DNA of 64,000 bases. Source: JASHPR01 sp963833885 (lineage in GTDB: Bacteria > Actinomycetota > Actinomycetes > Streptosporangiales > Streptosporangiaceae). The stretch covers positions 80,635 through 144,634 of the forward strand of contig CAWHZU010000029.1 of the NCBI GenBank assembly GCA_963833885.1, read 5' to 3'. Below are positions 46,633 through 55,581 of the stretch, in pieces; the first letter of the stretch is position 1, and the number at the start of each line of letters is the position of its first letter. The notes beneath the pieces are model-generated. The model was not told the origin of the DNA, ran no database searches, and worked only from the letters and a program-made list of their open reading frames with translations. Both the position numbers and the translations under genes were made by a program.

Positions 46633-47826
46633 ATGACGGGCCGGAAGCTCGGTACTGCAAGGTGGGCCGGCCTGGCCGTGATGGCCGCCGCGCTGTCCGG
46701 CGCGGCCGGGTTGGGCACCCCGGCAGCGGCGGCCCGCGCGGGCGGCGCGGGCCTCCGGTGTGTGCCACCGACCGCCTACGTGGTGAACGAAAGCCCCGGC
46801 ACCGTGACGCCGATCAGCACCCGCACCAACACCGTCGGCCCGGCGATCACCGTCGGGCAGGCCCCGGTGGCCATCGCGATCACCCCGAACCGCAAGACCG
46901 CCTACGTGGCGAACACTAACTCGGGCACGGTGACGCCGATCAGCACCTGCACAAACACCCCCGGGTCGGCGATCACCGTCGGGCAGTTCCCACGGGCCAT
47001 CGCGATCACACCCAACGGCAAGGCCGCCTACGTGGTAAACGGTGGCCCGGCATTTGTATCCGGCACGGGGCCGGGCACAGTGACGCCGATCAACACCCGC
47101 ACCAACACCCCCGGGCCGGCGATCCCCGTCGGGAAGAACCCGGAGGCCATCGCGATCACCCCGAACGGCAAGACCGCCTACGTGGCAAACTTTGCCTCGG
47201 GCACGGTGACGCCGATCAACATCCGCACCAACACCGCCGAGCCCGCGATCGCCGTCGGGTCGCTCCCGCAGGACATCGCGATCACCCCGAACGGCAAGAC
47301 CGCCTACGTGGCGAACACTGCGGCCACCACCCCGGGCGTTGTGACGCCGATCAACACCCGCACCAACACCGCCGAGCCCGCGATCGCCGTCGAGCAGGAA
47401 CCGCAGGACATCGTGATTACGCCGAACGGCAAGACCGCCTACGTGGCGAACCTTGGCTCGGGCACCGTGACGCCGATCAACACCCGCACCAACACCGCCG
47501 GGCCGGCGATCACCGTGGGGACGGACCCGTGGGCCATCGTGATCACCCCGAACGGCAAGACCGCCTACGTGGCGCACGTCGGCGTGCCCTACCTTGGCTT
47601 GGCCGAGGTGACGCCGATCAGCACCCGCACCAACACCCCCGGGCCGCAGATCACCTTCGGGGAGGGCCCGGTGCCCTCCACTAGCATCGCGATTACCCCG
47701 AACGGCGAGACCGCCTACGTGGCGCTCTATGCCTCGGCCACGGTGACGCCGATCAGCACCCGCACCAACACCGCCGGTCCGGCGATCAGCGTCGGGTACA
47801 CCCCGACGGCCATCGCAATCTCATAA
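46633..47826 (+). CDS. Secreted YVTN-type beta-propeller repeat protein
   Basis: The protein is 397 residues. It has a Sec-type signal peptide at residues 1-40 (basic MTGRKLG, hydrophobic AGLAVMAAALSGAAGLG, AxA-like cleavage after PAAAARA). Eight repeats of ~42 residues follow, built on TVTPINTRTNTAGPAITVG and IAITPNGKTAYVAN. The YVTN/NHL-like propeller blades suggest an extracellular or cell-surface binding protein. The repeats are very similar at DNA level, which points to recent duplication or gene conversion. It is the only secreted cargo in the element. Confidence 0.85.
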   Translation: MTGRKLGTARWAGLAVMAAALSGAAGLGTPAAAARAGGAGLRCVPPTAYVVNESPGTVTPISTRTNTVGPAITVGQAPVAIAITPNRKTAYVANTNSGTVTPISTCTNTPGSAITVGQFPRAIAITPNGKAAYVVNGGPAFVSGTGPGTVTPINTRTNTPGPAIPVGKNPEAIAITPNGKTAYVANFASGTVTPINIRTNTAEPAIAVGSLPQDIAITPNGKTAYVANTAATTPGVVTPINTRTNTAEPAIAVEQEPQDIVITPNGKTAYVANLGSGTVTPINTRTNTAGPAITVGTDPWAIVITPNGKTAYVAHVGVPYLGLAEVTPISTRTNTPGPQITFGEGPVPSTSIAITPNGETAYVALYASATVTPISTRTNTAGPAISVGYTPTAIAIS

Positions 47827-48118
47827 GCCGCCAAGCCTGCCCGACCGCCGGGTGGTCAGCCGCTACGTCGGCAAGCATCTCCGCGCCGACCACCAGCCGC
47901 CGTTTCGGCGACATCAGCCGCGCCACGGATCCGGCTGCCGAGTGGTCAGCCTTTGCTAGGGCCCGGGGCGGGTGCGACTGGCTCGCTGGCCGCAGGCGAC
48001 ACAAACGGCGGTCTGCGGACGAGCTTGCGCTACTTCTGCCGCGGCGTCGGCTTCCTGCCCGAGGCGATGCCGCGGAGTGAGCACGGCGGCCGACACGCTG
48101 CGAATCAGTAGTACGGGG
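47827..48118. other. Spacer between convergent propeller and kinase genes
   Basis: I see no gene, and no strong terminator hairpin, in these 292 bp. Confidence 0.4.
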
Positions 48119-49531
48119 TTATGAGGGATTACCTTGGATGATCTGGAGATATCGTTCCAAAGCGGCTGGGATGGTCTGCAGGAAGCCATTAGCGAGTTGC
48201 TTCATCTCGCGGTCCAGATCAGCCGATCCAAGAAGTACAACGTCGCTCGCACCCTTCCATATAGTCTCGAGACCACCCGCATGTCTGATAGTGTGCGCAG
48301 CCCCAAGGACGACGGCTTGATCAATTGCCAAGGCAGCCGCCACGCCGGAACGGAGAAACGCGAATCTCTGGTCTCTGCCGGTGTTCCGCTCGATCCCGAT
48401 CGAGCGGAAACAGGCAACCCGGTCGTGGTCAAGAAGTTGGTCAGCGAACCCTTGAAGCGCGGCCGATACTCCCTGGTGTTCCGGAGTGAGTCCAGAATGC
48501 GGCAACCCGGCAGCATCGAGCTGCTCGATAAATGTGCCAATCTGCGCGCAGAATCGGGTGGCCACGGCCTCGACGTCAGCACGCCTCGCGCGGTTACGCT
48601 CTACCCGCTGCGAGTCACCCTCCAGCAAATCAGCAATCTCGCTGGCAATATCAGCCATCTCTATTACCTCCTGCCCATCTGAAGCGGCCGAGGCTCTCGC
48701 CCATCCGGCCAGCGCTTCAGCCATGTTGGCCATCGACGGCCGAGCCTCCGCGACCTCTATGCACGCTTGCTCCATGAGGCTGTCGAGGTAGAAGGCGCGC
48801 GGATGAGAAACCCCCCACGCGCCCAGCCGCTTCCACTCCAGATCCCGACGGTGTTCGCCAGACGGCGGAGTCGCTAATCCTGTCGCCAGGCACCAAAGCG
48901 TCTTGCCGAGCGAGTACACGTCTGCTTGCCGACTGTCGGCGGCATCAGGCCGAAGGCTCATCTCTGGTGCAAGGAAGTGACGAGGACCAAGAGCCTTCGC
49001 GCCAACCGTAAGCGGCTCGCCACCCGGCACCCCTACCAAACCGAAGTCGCTGAGAACCCAAGCACCTTGATATCGGTAAAGGTTACTTGGCTTGACATCC
49101 CGGTGCGCGATACCTTCTGCATGCAGACGTGCCAGCGTCTCGGCAATCTCTGCGACAGCGCTCACGACATCCTCCAACGATGGCTCGTCCCGGAGCGCTA
49201 CCTTGAGGAGCTCTGCAATCGGCATGGCCAGCCATGGCGGACGTTCATCATTAGGATCTTCGGGCACGTCGAAGCCGAGCAGAGGTAATACACCGCGCAT
49301 TGCCGAATCCGAAAGTTGCTTGTGCTGCGCGACCTCCTGGCGAAACCGCCGATACGGCTCCGAAGAGCCGTCCCGGTTTCGCAGAACTTTCAACGCGACG
49401 CGATCATCGCCGCTGGCCGCCCTGTACACATCCGCGTTGCCCCCACCACCGAGCCACCCGACAATCCTGAACTCCCCCACCCTGTCATTGCGACGCAGAC
49501 GCCGACGCCGACCCCTCAAACGCTGTGTCAT
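48119..49531 (-). CDS. Serine/threonine protein kinase with an uncharacterised C-terminal domain
   Basis: The protein is 470 residues from ATG 49531 (MTQRLRGRRRRLRRND), with further in-frame starts upstream. The kinase domain covers ~15-280: P-loop LGGGGNADVYR, Lys in ALKVL, catalytic loop HRDVKPSNLY, DFGL and APEM. The C-terminal ~190 residues are soluble and helical (EIADLLEGDSQRVERNRARR; RFAFLRSGVAAALAIDQAVV) with no membrane span or PASTA repeats, so this is a cytoplasmic kinase and not a PknB-like receptor. GC content is lower than in the chromosomal part. It is divergent from the NACHT gene, which may be its partner or substrate. Confidence 0.88.
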   Translation of the reverse strand: MTQRLRGRRRRLRRNDRVGEFRIVGWLGGGGNADVYRAASGDDRVALKVLRNRDGSSEPYRRFRQEVAQHKQLSDSAMRGVLPLLGFDVPEDPNDERPPWLAMPIAELLKVALRDEPSLEDVVSAVAEIAETLARLHAEGIAHRDVKPSNLYRYQGAWVLSDFGLVGVPGGEPLTVGAKALGPRHFLAPEMSLRPDAADSRQADVYSLGKTLWCLATGLATPPSGEHRRDLEWKRLGAWGVSHPRAFYLDSLMEQACIEVAEARPSMANMAEALAGWARASAASDGQEVIEMADIASEIADLLEGDSQRVERNRARRADVEAVATRFCAQIGTFIEQLDAAGLPHSGLTPEHQGVSAALQGFADQLLDHDRVACFRSIGIERNTGRDQRFAFLRSGVAAALAIDQAVVLGAAHTIRHAGGLETIWKGASDVVLLGSADLDREMKQLANGFLQTIPAALERYLQIIQGNPS

Positions 49532-49831
49532 GAGAAGCATTCTATCGGCTAACAGATGCGTCCGAGCTCGAGCCACCGTTCTAGTCAGTACCATGCGTTG
49601 AAATTTCGAAACGATAATGTGAGTCCTGGGCATCAACCACCGCTCCCCTGACGACGCTTGGCGCTATTCAAGGTGACGAGCATTACCGAACACTTTACAA
49701 GCGGCATCAATTGGGCCGCGGCTCGGGCCGGTCGACCGACGCGCGGTAGGCACCGCCCGCGAAGCCGAGCGGCTCGCTCTGGCTCGCGGTCCGCAGTGTC
49801 GAAGCAAGCAGTCTCGTGTCAGGATGGGGTT

Positions 49832-52819
49832 GTGGATGCGGCTCTTACCTATCACGATGCGCTGATTGTTCTGGGTGCCCCACAGAGCCGTCTGGTGAGG
49901 TTGCTGGATGCGGCGGCTACCGGCGGCTTGACTATCTGGTCCGCTGCGACGATGCTGACGGGCAAAGACGCTGCGGCGCCTCTTGGTCTGCTGCAGCTGA
50001 AAGACGAGATCGTCGGCTACGGGCATGCGGTCGTGCGGAAAGTGTCGGAATGGCACAGCGGGCTGTCCAGGTTCGACCGTTCCCAGCGGCTCGCAGCGGC
50101 TCACGCGGTACTGGTAGTTTCGTCATACTTTGAGGCGTTAGGAGCAGCCCCGCTACCGGTGCCGATCGAGCGGCTGGAATTCACTGCTGCTGAGAAGGTA
50201 TCCCTGACATCCGGCACCGTGCTGTCCGACGGTTATGCGAATATATTCCAGTTGCTGCTCCGGGAACCGCTGCCCATGCCGGAGTCGTTCTGCTCGTACG
50301 CTGAAGTCAGAGCACAACTTTCCGATTCCTATGAGAAGCTGTCGGAAAGGCTGCTGGAATTCATATCGGGTCTATCGGTTTGGGCTGAGCTTGACTATGC
50401 GCGCAGGCAACGCATCGAGCACACGATCCGTGATCTACCGGCCGCCGCCCTGGGATTCTACGATGCCGCTTACCGCAACCTCGCGGCGGACAATCGTGAA
50501 TTCGCTATCTGGGCAGGTCTCACTGAATTGCACGCTCTCGGGTCCGGGCTGGCAGGCATCGAGGCGCTGTTGGGTGAGGTTGCTGCGCATCGGCCGGGTG
50601 ACCGGCCTCTGTCTCACTTGCTGGAAAGCTATCGGGCAGCGCTGGAGGAGCCTATTGTCAGCGCGGCGCAGGCCGCTGATTCGGTGCGTTTCCCGTCTTT
50701 GGGCGAAGCTTATCTGAACCCTGAGTGCCGGATTGGCGAGGTGCGGCCAGGCGATGATCCGGCGGCCGCAGAATGGTGGGACAGCAAGGAGTTCGTTCCT
50801 GATATAGAAAGATTCTTCTCCGGGTATCTCACTTCTCTGCGGGCGGTACAGGCGCCCCTTGTCGTGTTAGGCGAGCCGGGCTGCGGAAAATCCACGCTGA
50901 CTGAGGTACTGGCCGCGCGGCTGGCCGAGCATGACTTCCTTCCCGTCCGCGTTCAGCTGCGTGATGTCACAGCCGAATCGATGATCTTGGAGCAAATCGA
51001 GCAGGCGATTTACCGGGGGCCGGGAGAGCGAGCCGGCTGGCATGACCTGCTGGAGGCCTCGGGCGGCGCCCAGCCTGTCGTGCTGCTGGATGGGTTCGAC
51101 GAGCTCGTACAGGCTGCTGCGGTCAACCGCTACGACTACCTGGAACAGGTCCGTGACTTCCAGCGCGCGCAGGCACACATCGGCCATCCTGTGGCGGTGA
51201 TCGTCACCAGCCGGACCGTAGTCGCAGATCACGCTCGGTTCCCGGCAGGCACGCTCGCCCTGCAATTGCAGCCCTTCACCGAGGCGCAAATCAGGCGCTG
51301 GCTGGAGATATGGGCGCGCTGCAACTCCTCAGTTCTTGCGGCCCGCGGCCTGCGCCCGCTCCCGACCCAGACAGCGCTGGCTCACCGCGAACTCGCCGCT
51401 CAGCCCTTGCTGCTGATGCTGCTGGCCATCTTCGACGCGACCAATAACGCCCTGCAGCGCACCAGCACCCCGCTTAGCCGCGCCGAACTCTACGAGGGCC
51501 TGTTCAGCGATTTCGCCCTGCGAGAGGTTACCAAGTCCGCCCGCAACCGGGCGCTGCCCGCGCGCCAGCAGCGCGACCTAGCCGAACGGGAACTGCACCG
51601 CCTAGCGGTCACCGCCGTGGCTATGTTCACCCGGGGCAGGCAGGCTGTCACCGAAACGGAACTCAACCGCGACCTGTCTGTCCTGTTTCCCGAAGATCGT
51701 GATCTTGACCACGATGCGGCTGACGGTGCGGCCCCCAGTCCTGCTCAGCGAGCTACGAGCCGTTTCTTCTTCATCCACAAATCAGAAGCACGGCCGCATG
51801 ACGATCGAGCCCGCAGCTATGAGTTCCTGCATTCCACCTTTGGCGAGTTCCTCGTCGCCAGGTTGGTTGCCAAGGTACTCAAGGACATGACGGCCATGCG
51901 AGAAATGCTGCGGCGGGGAGTGACGGCAGGGTCCAGCCAGCTAGATGACGGCTTCCTGTATGCAATCTTGTCGTTCTCCTGCATGGCCGGCCGCGTTCCT
52001 ATCATGGACTTCCTCCACGAACTGCTCGCAAAGGTCGACGGCGATGAGCGTGTGAACTGCGAGCAGATGCTGACGGAACTGTTCATCGGCTCGCTGTACC
52101 CGCACCCCAGCCGGTCATTCCAGGACTACGAGCCAGCCCAGCACCCGATCCCGCGCCGTCTGGCCTCCTACTCAGCCAACCTCGTACTGACCTTCGTGCT
52201 ATTCAACGGGATAGTCCAAGGCAGCCAACTGTTTGGCGCGGAGGCGGCCGGACTGAGATGGCCGGAATACGGATATCTTTGGAAAGGCATGTTCAGCTGG
52301 GCAGAATGGAGAGCATTCAGCGATGCACTGCGAGCGAAGGTCAGCCGGGACAGCGGGCTGATCGACATCTACCTCACCCGTGAAGACGCGTCTCCCGTCT
52401 CGCCATACGACAGCATTGTAGTAACTTCCAACGTGCCATTTCATGGGGCGACCGAATTCGATTTACTCGTCTCAGCCGACGAGCACATTGCATTCGATGC
52501 AGAGATCCCCGCTACCAGCTACGCCGGCCGGGTGTTTCGCAGTGCCGCTTTCACCCCAAGCTGGCACGCCAGCCTGCTCTTTCTCCAAGCCGTGCCCTCC
52601 ATCCGCGCGACCGGCGGCGATCCGCGTCGCGAAAGCGTAGGAATCCGCTACCCTCCTGCCACCTCGCCCACCTCGATTACACCAGAAACGCACCTCCTGG
52701 ACAGCGGGCGGCCGGTGACGAGCATTGCCTGGAAAAAATGGCCAGCCTTCCCGACATACAAAACCAGATCCTCCTACGGCTACGGGAAGACGCCTGGAAA
52801 TTCTCGCCCACTACAATGA
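49832..52819 (+). CDS. NACHT-domain STAND NTPase
   Basis: The protein is 995 residues from GTG 49832 (MDAALTYHDALIVLGAPQSR); the frame is open back to 49658 but that part is Arg-rich and not conserved-looking. Residues ~1-110 resemble the helical domain found at the N-terminus of actinobacterial NACHT proteins (NNH type). A helical linker follows, then the NACHT domain at ~340-560 with Walker A GEPGCGKST (347-355), Walker B VVLLDGFDEL and the sensor-like VIVTSRT. The C-terminal ~400 residues lack LRR, TPR or WD repeats and have no recognised fold. NACHT/STAND proteins act as immune sensors against phage. With the divergent kinase it is a candidate defence system. Confidence 0.85.
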   Translation: MDAALTYHDALIVLGAPQSRLVRLLDAAATGGLTIWSAATMLTGKDAAAPLGLLQLKDEIVGYGHAVVRKVSEWHSGLSRFDRSQRLAAAHAVLVVSSYFEALGAAPLPVPIERLEFTAAEKVSLTSGTVLSDGYANIFQLLLREPLPMPESFCSYAEVRAQLSDSYEKLSERLLEFISGLSVWAELDYARRQRIEHTIRDLPAAALGFYDAAYRNLAADNREFAIWAGLTELHALGSGLAGIEALLGEVAAHRPGDRPLSHLLESYRAALEEPIVSAAQAADSVRFPSLGEAYLNPECRIGEVRPGDDPAAAEWWDSKEFVPDIERFFSGYLTSLRAVQAPLVVLGEPGCGKSTLTEVLAARLAEHDFLPVRVQLRDVTAESMILEQIEQAIYRGPGERAGWHDLLEASGGAQPVVLLDGFDELVQAAAVNRYDYLEQVRDFQRAQAHIGHPVAVIVTSRTVVADHARFPAGTLALQLQPFTEAQIRRWLEIWARCNSSVLAARGLRPLPTQTALAHRELAAQPLLLMLLAIFDATNNALQRTSTPLSRAELYEGLFSDFALREVTKSARNRALPARQQRDLAERELHRLAVTAVAMFTRGRQAVTETELNRDLSVLFPEDRDLDHDAADGAAPSPAQRATSRFFFIHKSEARPHDDRARSYEFLHSTFGEFLVARLVAKVLKDMTAMREMLRRGVTAGSSQLDDGFLYAILSFSCMAGRVPIMDFLHELLAKVDGDERVNCEQMLTELFIGSLYPHPSRSFQDYEPAQHPIPRRLASYSANLVLTFVLFNGIVQGSQLFGAEAAGLRWPEYGYLWKGMFSWAEWRAFSDALRAKVSRDSGLIDIYLTREDASPVSPYDSIVVTSNVPFHGATEFDLLVSADEHIAFDAEIPATSYAGRVFRSAAFTPSWHASLLFLQAVPSIRATGGDPRRESVGIRYPPATSPTSITPETHLLDSGRPVTSIAWKKWPAFPTYKTRSSYGYGKTPGNSRPLQ

Positions 52820-53022
52820 TTAGCTTCCTCCGCCAGGCAAGCCAAACCCAGCCAAATGACGACTACATCGCGCTGGTAAACGAACTATGGTGGCGGATTG
52901 GCGATGCACCCGAAAAGAAAAAAATGATCAGCTTCCTCGCCGAGCTATTTATTATATGGCCAGAAACAGACCGCATGGGCCTCGACCACCACCTCCTGTC
53001 AGCTGTCAGAACCACAAGCTGA
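52738..53022 (+). CDS. Small helical protein overlapping the end of the NACHT gene
   Basis: The protein is 94 residues (MASLPDIQNQILLRLREDAW; KKKMISFLAELFIIWPETDR), all-helical by appearance. Its ATG at 52738 lies 82 bp before the NACHT stop in another frame, an unusually long overlap that implies translational coupling. No family recognised. Candidate regulator, inhibitor or adaptor of the NACHT protein. Confidence 0.6.
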   Translation: MASLPDIQNQILLRLREDAWKFSPTTMISFLRQASQTQPNDDYIALVNELWWRIGDAPEKKKMISFLAELFIIWPETDRMGLDHHLLSAVRTTS

Positions 53023-53196
53023 CCTGCGCCGATATTTGACCTGCCGCTCGACCCGGGCATAGGGCCGTCAGGCAAGCGCACTAGCCGAGGCGGAGGTGCG
53101 CGGTCTCGGCGTGGGCTCGGTGCTCGCGCGGGACACATCCTGCCGGTGTCTCTGTGCCCCTTGCACTGCTCGGCGTTGCCCGGCAGCCGCGGAGCA

Positions 53197-53435
53197 GGCG
53201 ACCTCGTCCAATCCCTGACCAACCTCAGCATCTTTTTCTCCGAGCTGGGTCCCCGCGCTAACCGCCGAGTAGAAGGCCGTCACCATCCGCCGGGAACTGG
53301 CCGCCGCCAGCCCGGACCGCTACCGCCCGACCTCGCCCCTCGCTGAACAACCTGGCGGATGCCCTGGCAAAGCTCGGCCAGCACGCCGACGCCGATGCCG
53401 CTCGTAATGAAGCGGCAACTAGGCCGGAACCCTGA
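53197..53435 (+). pseudogene. Remnant of a TPR-repeat protein
   Basis: Reading across two frames gives LVQSLTNLSIFFSELG, then VTIRRELAAASPDRYRPD and SLNNLADALAKLGQHADADA with a stop at 53433-53435. This is the typical repeat of the large actinomycete TPR/CHAT or STAND proteins. The rest of the gene is missing, so it marks a deletion or recombination boundary between cargo modules. Confidence 0.65.
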
Positions 53436-53483
53436 GAGCTGAAAGGCGGCGCTGCTTGCCGATCGACCGGCGCCTAGTCACCG

Positions 53484-53582
53484 CTATCGCAGATAAGTAG
53501 GTACTTTCTGCGGTAAACTGCATGCTGTCCAGGGAAAACGCGCCGCCGCGGTGGCCTGACTCCGGCAGCTTTTCTGCGATAG
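53484..53582. repeat. Three copies of a TTTCTGCGRTA motif before the recombinase gene
   Basis: TTTCTGCGGTA begins at 53505 and TTTCTGCGATA at 53571. An inverted copy, CTATCGCAGA, lies at 53484-53493 and pairs exactly with TCTGCGATAG at 53573-53582. They sit directly upstream of the tyrosine recombinase start and could be binding or crossover sites for it. Confidence 0.6.
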
Positions 53583-53597
53583 ACCCGAGGGGGGATC

Positions 53598-54530
53598 ATG
53601 GCCACCGTTCACGAGCTCGGCGCCAGCCGCCAGCCCGTCACCCTCGGCCACGCGGCCAGCGCCTACCTGGCGACCCTCGATCATCCCGAGTCAGCCGGCA
53701 CGCGCCGCGTGTACGCCTCGACCCTGCGCGCCCTGCGGACCGAATTCGGCAAAGACAGCAACCTCGCCGAGCTCCGCGGCGACGCCGTGGCCGGGTGGTT
53801 CGCCACGAGGTGGGGCCGGTCGGCGCCGGCGACGTGGAACCGCAACAGGGACGCGCTGCGCTCGTTCGGCCGTTACTGCCATGGCCAGGGCTGGACCGCC
53901 GGCGACGTTGCCGAGTCGCTGACCCGGCGCCGCAGGGCCCCGGACCGCAGCCGTGCCCTTGCCCGTGATGACCTCGAGCGGCTGCTCGCCCGCGACGACG
54001 TGGCGCTGCGGGACAAGGCCCTGTGGCTGATGCTGTATGAGACCGCGGCCCGGGCGCATGAGATTCTCGCCCTGGACGTGGCGGACCTGGACCTCGCCAA
54101 CCGCAAGGCGAAGGTGCGCAGGAAGGGCGGCGCCGCGGACATTGTTGTCTGGCGCACCGGAACCGCCCGGCTGCTTCCCCGGCTGCTGAAGGGCCGCAAG
54201 ACTGGCCCGCTGTTCCTGACCGATCGCAGGGCACGGGTGCAGCTGCCACCCGGTGACATCGACCCGGACAGCGGCCGCGCGCGGCTGTCCTACCGCCAGG
54301 CCGCGGCGCTCTTCGCGGCAGCGACCCGGGACATGCCGGGCCGCCCGTGGACGCTGCACCAACTCCGCCACTCAGCGCTCACGCACGCTGCGGAGGAAGG
54401 TGCCTCGACGGCGACGCTGCTGACCTACAGCGGTCACACCAGCGTCGCCAGCCTGGCTCGTTACGCGCGCGTTAGCCCAGAGGCACTCGCACGCTGGCAG
54501 GCTCAGCGCGACCCGGCGCGCAGGCGCTGA
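53598..54530 (+). CDS. Tyrosine site-specific recombinase
   Basis: The protein is 310 residues. An N-terminal SAM-like core-binding domain (residues 10-115) is followed by the catalytic domain with the R-K-H-R-H-Y residues: Arg in YETAARAHEIL, Lys in KVRRKGG, HQLRHSALTH, SGHTS and the nucleophile Tyr in ASLARYARV. All key residues are present, so it is probably active. It differs from the integrase beside attR. It may mobilise an inner module or act as an inversion/resolution enzyme; the flanking TTTCTGCGRTA copies are candidate sites. Confidence 0.88.
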   Translation: MATVHELGASRQPVTLGHAASAYLATLDHPESAGTRRVYASTLRALRTEFGKDSNLAELRGDAVAGWFATRWGRSAPATWNRNRDALRSFGRYCHGQGWTAGDVAESLTRRRRAPDRSRALARDDLERLLARDDVALRDKALWLMLYETAARAHEILALDVADLDLANRKAKVRRKGGAADIVVWRTGTARLLPRLLKGRKTGPLFLTDRRARVQLPPGDIDPDSGRARLSYRQAAALFAAATRDMPGRPWTLHQLRHSALTHAAEEGASTATLLTYSGHTSVASLARYARVSPEALARWQAQRDPARRR

Positions 54531-54957
54531 AATCCTTGCCTGCAGTCACTGCTCGGCGAGTTTGCCGTCTCGCCGGCTTCCGGGCTGGCGGTGCCGGCAC
54601 CGAAGCGGTCACGGAAGCGCCGCAGCGTCGCCATTGTCCTGGACAGCCAAACTGTAACGGAGCATTCGGTTTAGGGAACCGAGCAACCACGCCCTGAGCA
54701 GGCAGAACGCTGAGCGGTGGGCCGACCTGAGCATGTATGGGGCATGATCAAGCACCCAGAGCCAATCTGAGGGGCCGTCGCCGCACCCCCTTATCCTGTA
54801 CCAACGTCCCGGACGTTCCGCGGCGACCGTATCCGCGCGACCCCCGTGCGTGGCCACCTCCGTAGTACTCATGCGTGGCCCAGGCCTCGCTCGACCTGTC
54901 CGGCACGTGCGGGTGAGACGCGCCCAATCCTGAATCCTCGGAGGTGACCTCGCGGCT
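54531..54957. other. Spacer after the recombinase gene
   Basis: No gene is convincing. A short hairpin TCGGTT-N5-AACCGA lies near 54,668-54,684, and an upstream region with a GGAGGTGA site precedes the GntR-type gene. Confidence 0.4.
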
Positions 54958-55182
54958 GTGAAGACTGACCCCCAATCACCCGAGCATCCTTACCAGGAGC
55001 TTGCCGCCCAGCTGCAGGCGCAGATCCAGCGCGGTGAAATCCACTCCCGGCTGCCCTCGATCACGGATCTGACCACGCAGACCGGCCTGGCCGTCGGGAC
55101 CGTGCGCCGCGCCATCGACATCCTGATCAAAGAGGGCCTGGTACACATCGTGCCGGGCCGCGGGACTTTCGTGGCAAGCTAA
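54958..55182 (+). CDS. GntR-family winged-helix regulator, DNA-binding domain only
   Basis: The protein is 74 residues with a GTG start after CGGAGGTGA. It consists of the GntR winged helix alone (YQELAAQLQAQIQRGEI, SRLPSITDLTTQTGLAVGTV, RRAIDILIKEGLV, GRGTFVAS) and has no effector domain. Such minimal GntR proteins are typical of actinomycete integrative elements. It precedes the DUF262-HEPN pair by ~400 bp and could control it or element functions. Confidence 0.82.
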   Translation: MKTDPQSPEHPYQELAAQLQAQIQRGEIHSRLPSITDLTTQTGLAVGTVRRAIDILIKEGLVHIVPGRGTFVAS

Positions 55183-55581
55183 TGGCGGCGCTCGATCATC
55201 CGGTGACTCGGCCACCCGCCCAGAGAGAGTCCGCGAACGTCGCCCGACTGGAAGCTCTAAGTTTCGGCATCCGTTGGGATACACCGGTTGCTGACGTCGT
55301 TGGTGTCGGGCGTGGGCGTCGACCGTGCCTGTCGGGGCGCCAGATCTCGTGTCGCGGTGCTGCGTCGCAACCAACTGATCTCACCGGTTCGGGCTCATCG
55401 GCCAGGCAAGCCTCCTGCAAACTAGCCGACGCCAGAGACGATCCCCGCAGGCCCCCGGCTAGGGAGTGCCCTTCCACACTGACGCTGGGCCGGTTCTGCG
55501 CCCTTCTCCCGAAGGATAGCGAGCTATGCGATTTCGCGATCAACAGTTGCTCCGATCTTACGAACAGATAGAGTCCCGTCC
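55183..55581. other. Spacer between the GntR-type gene and DUF262 gene
   Basis: An open frame (55182-55571, forward) starts on the GntR stop but reads like random sequence, so I do not call it. Base composition falls toward the DUF262 gene, marking the left edge of the lower-GC module. Confidence 0.4.

Noticed and set aside
46801..47800. CRISPR-like or minisatellite array
   Set aside because: The regular repeats are in-frame codons of the beta-propeller blades.
54609..54872. Reverse open frame of 87 codons after the recombinase
   Set aside because: No recognisable family, weak start context; could not be supported.
55182..55571. Open frame of 129 codons starting on the GntR stop
   Set aside because: Sequence looks random, with no hydrophobic core pattern and unusual Cys/Ser content; no ribosome-binding site.
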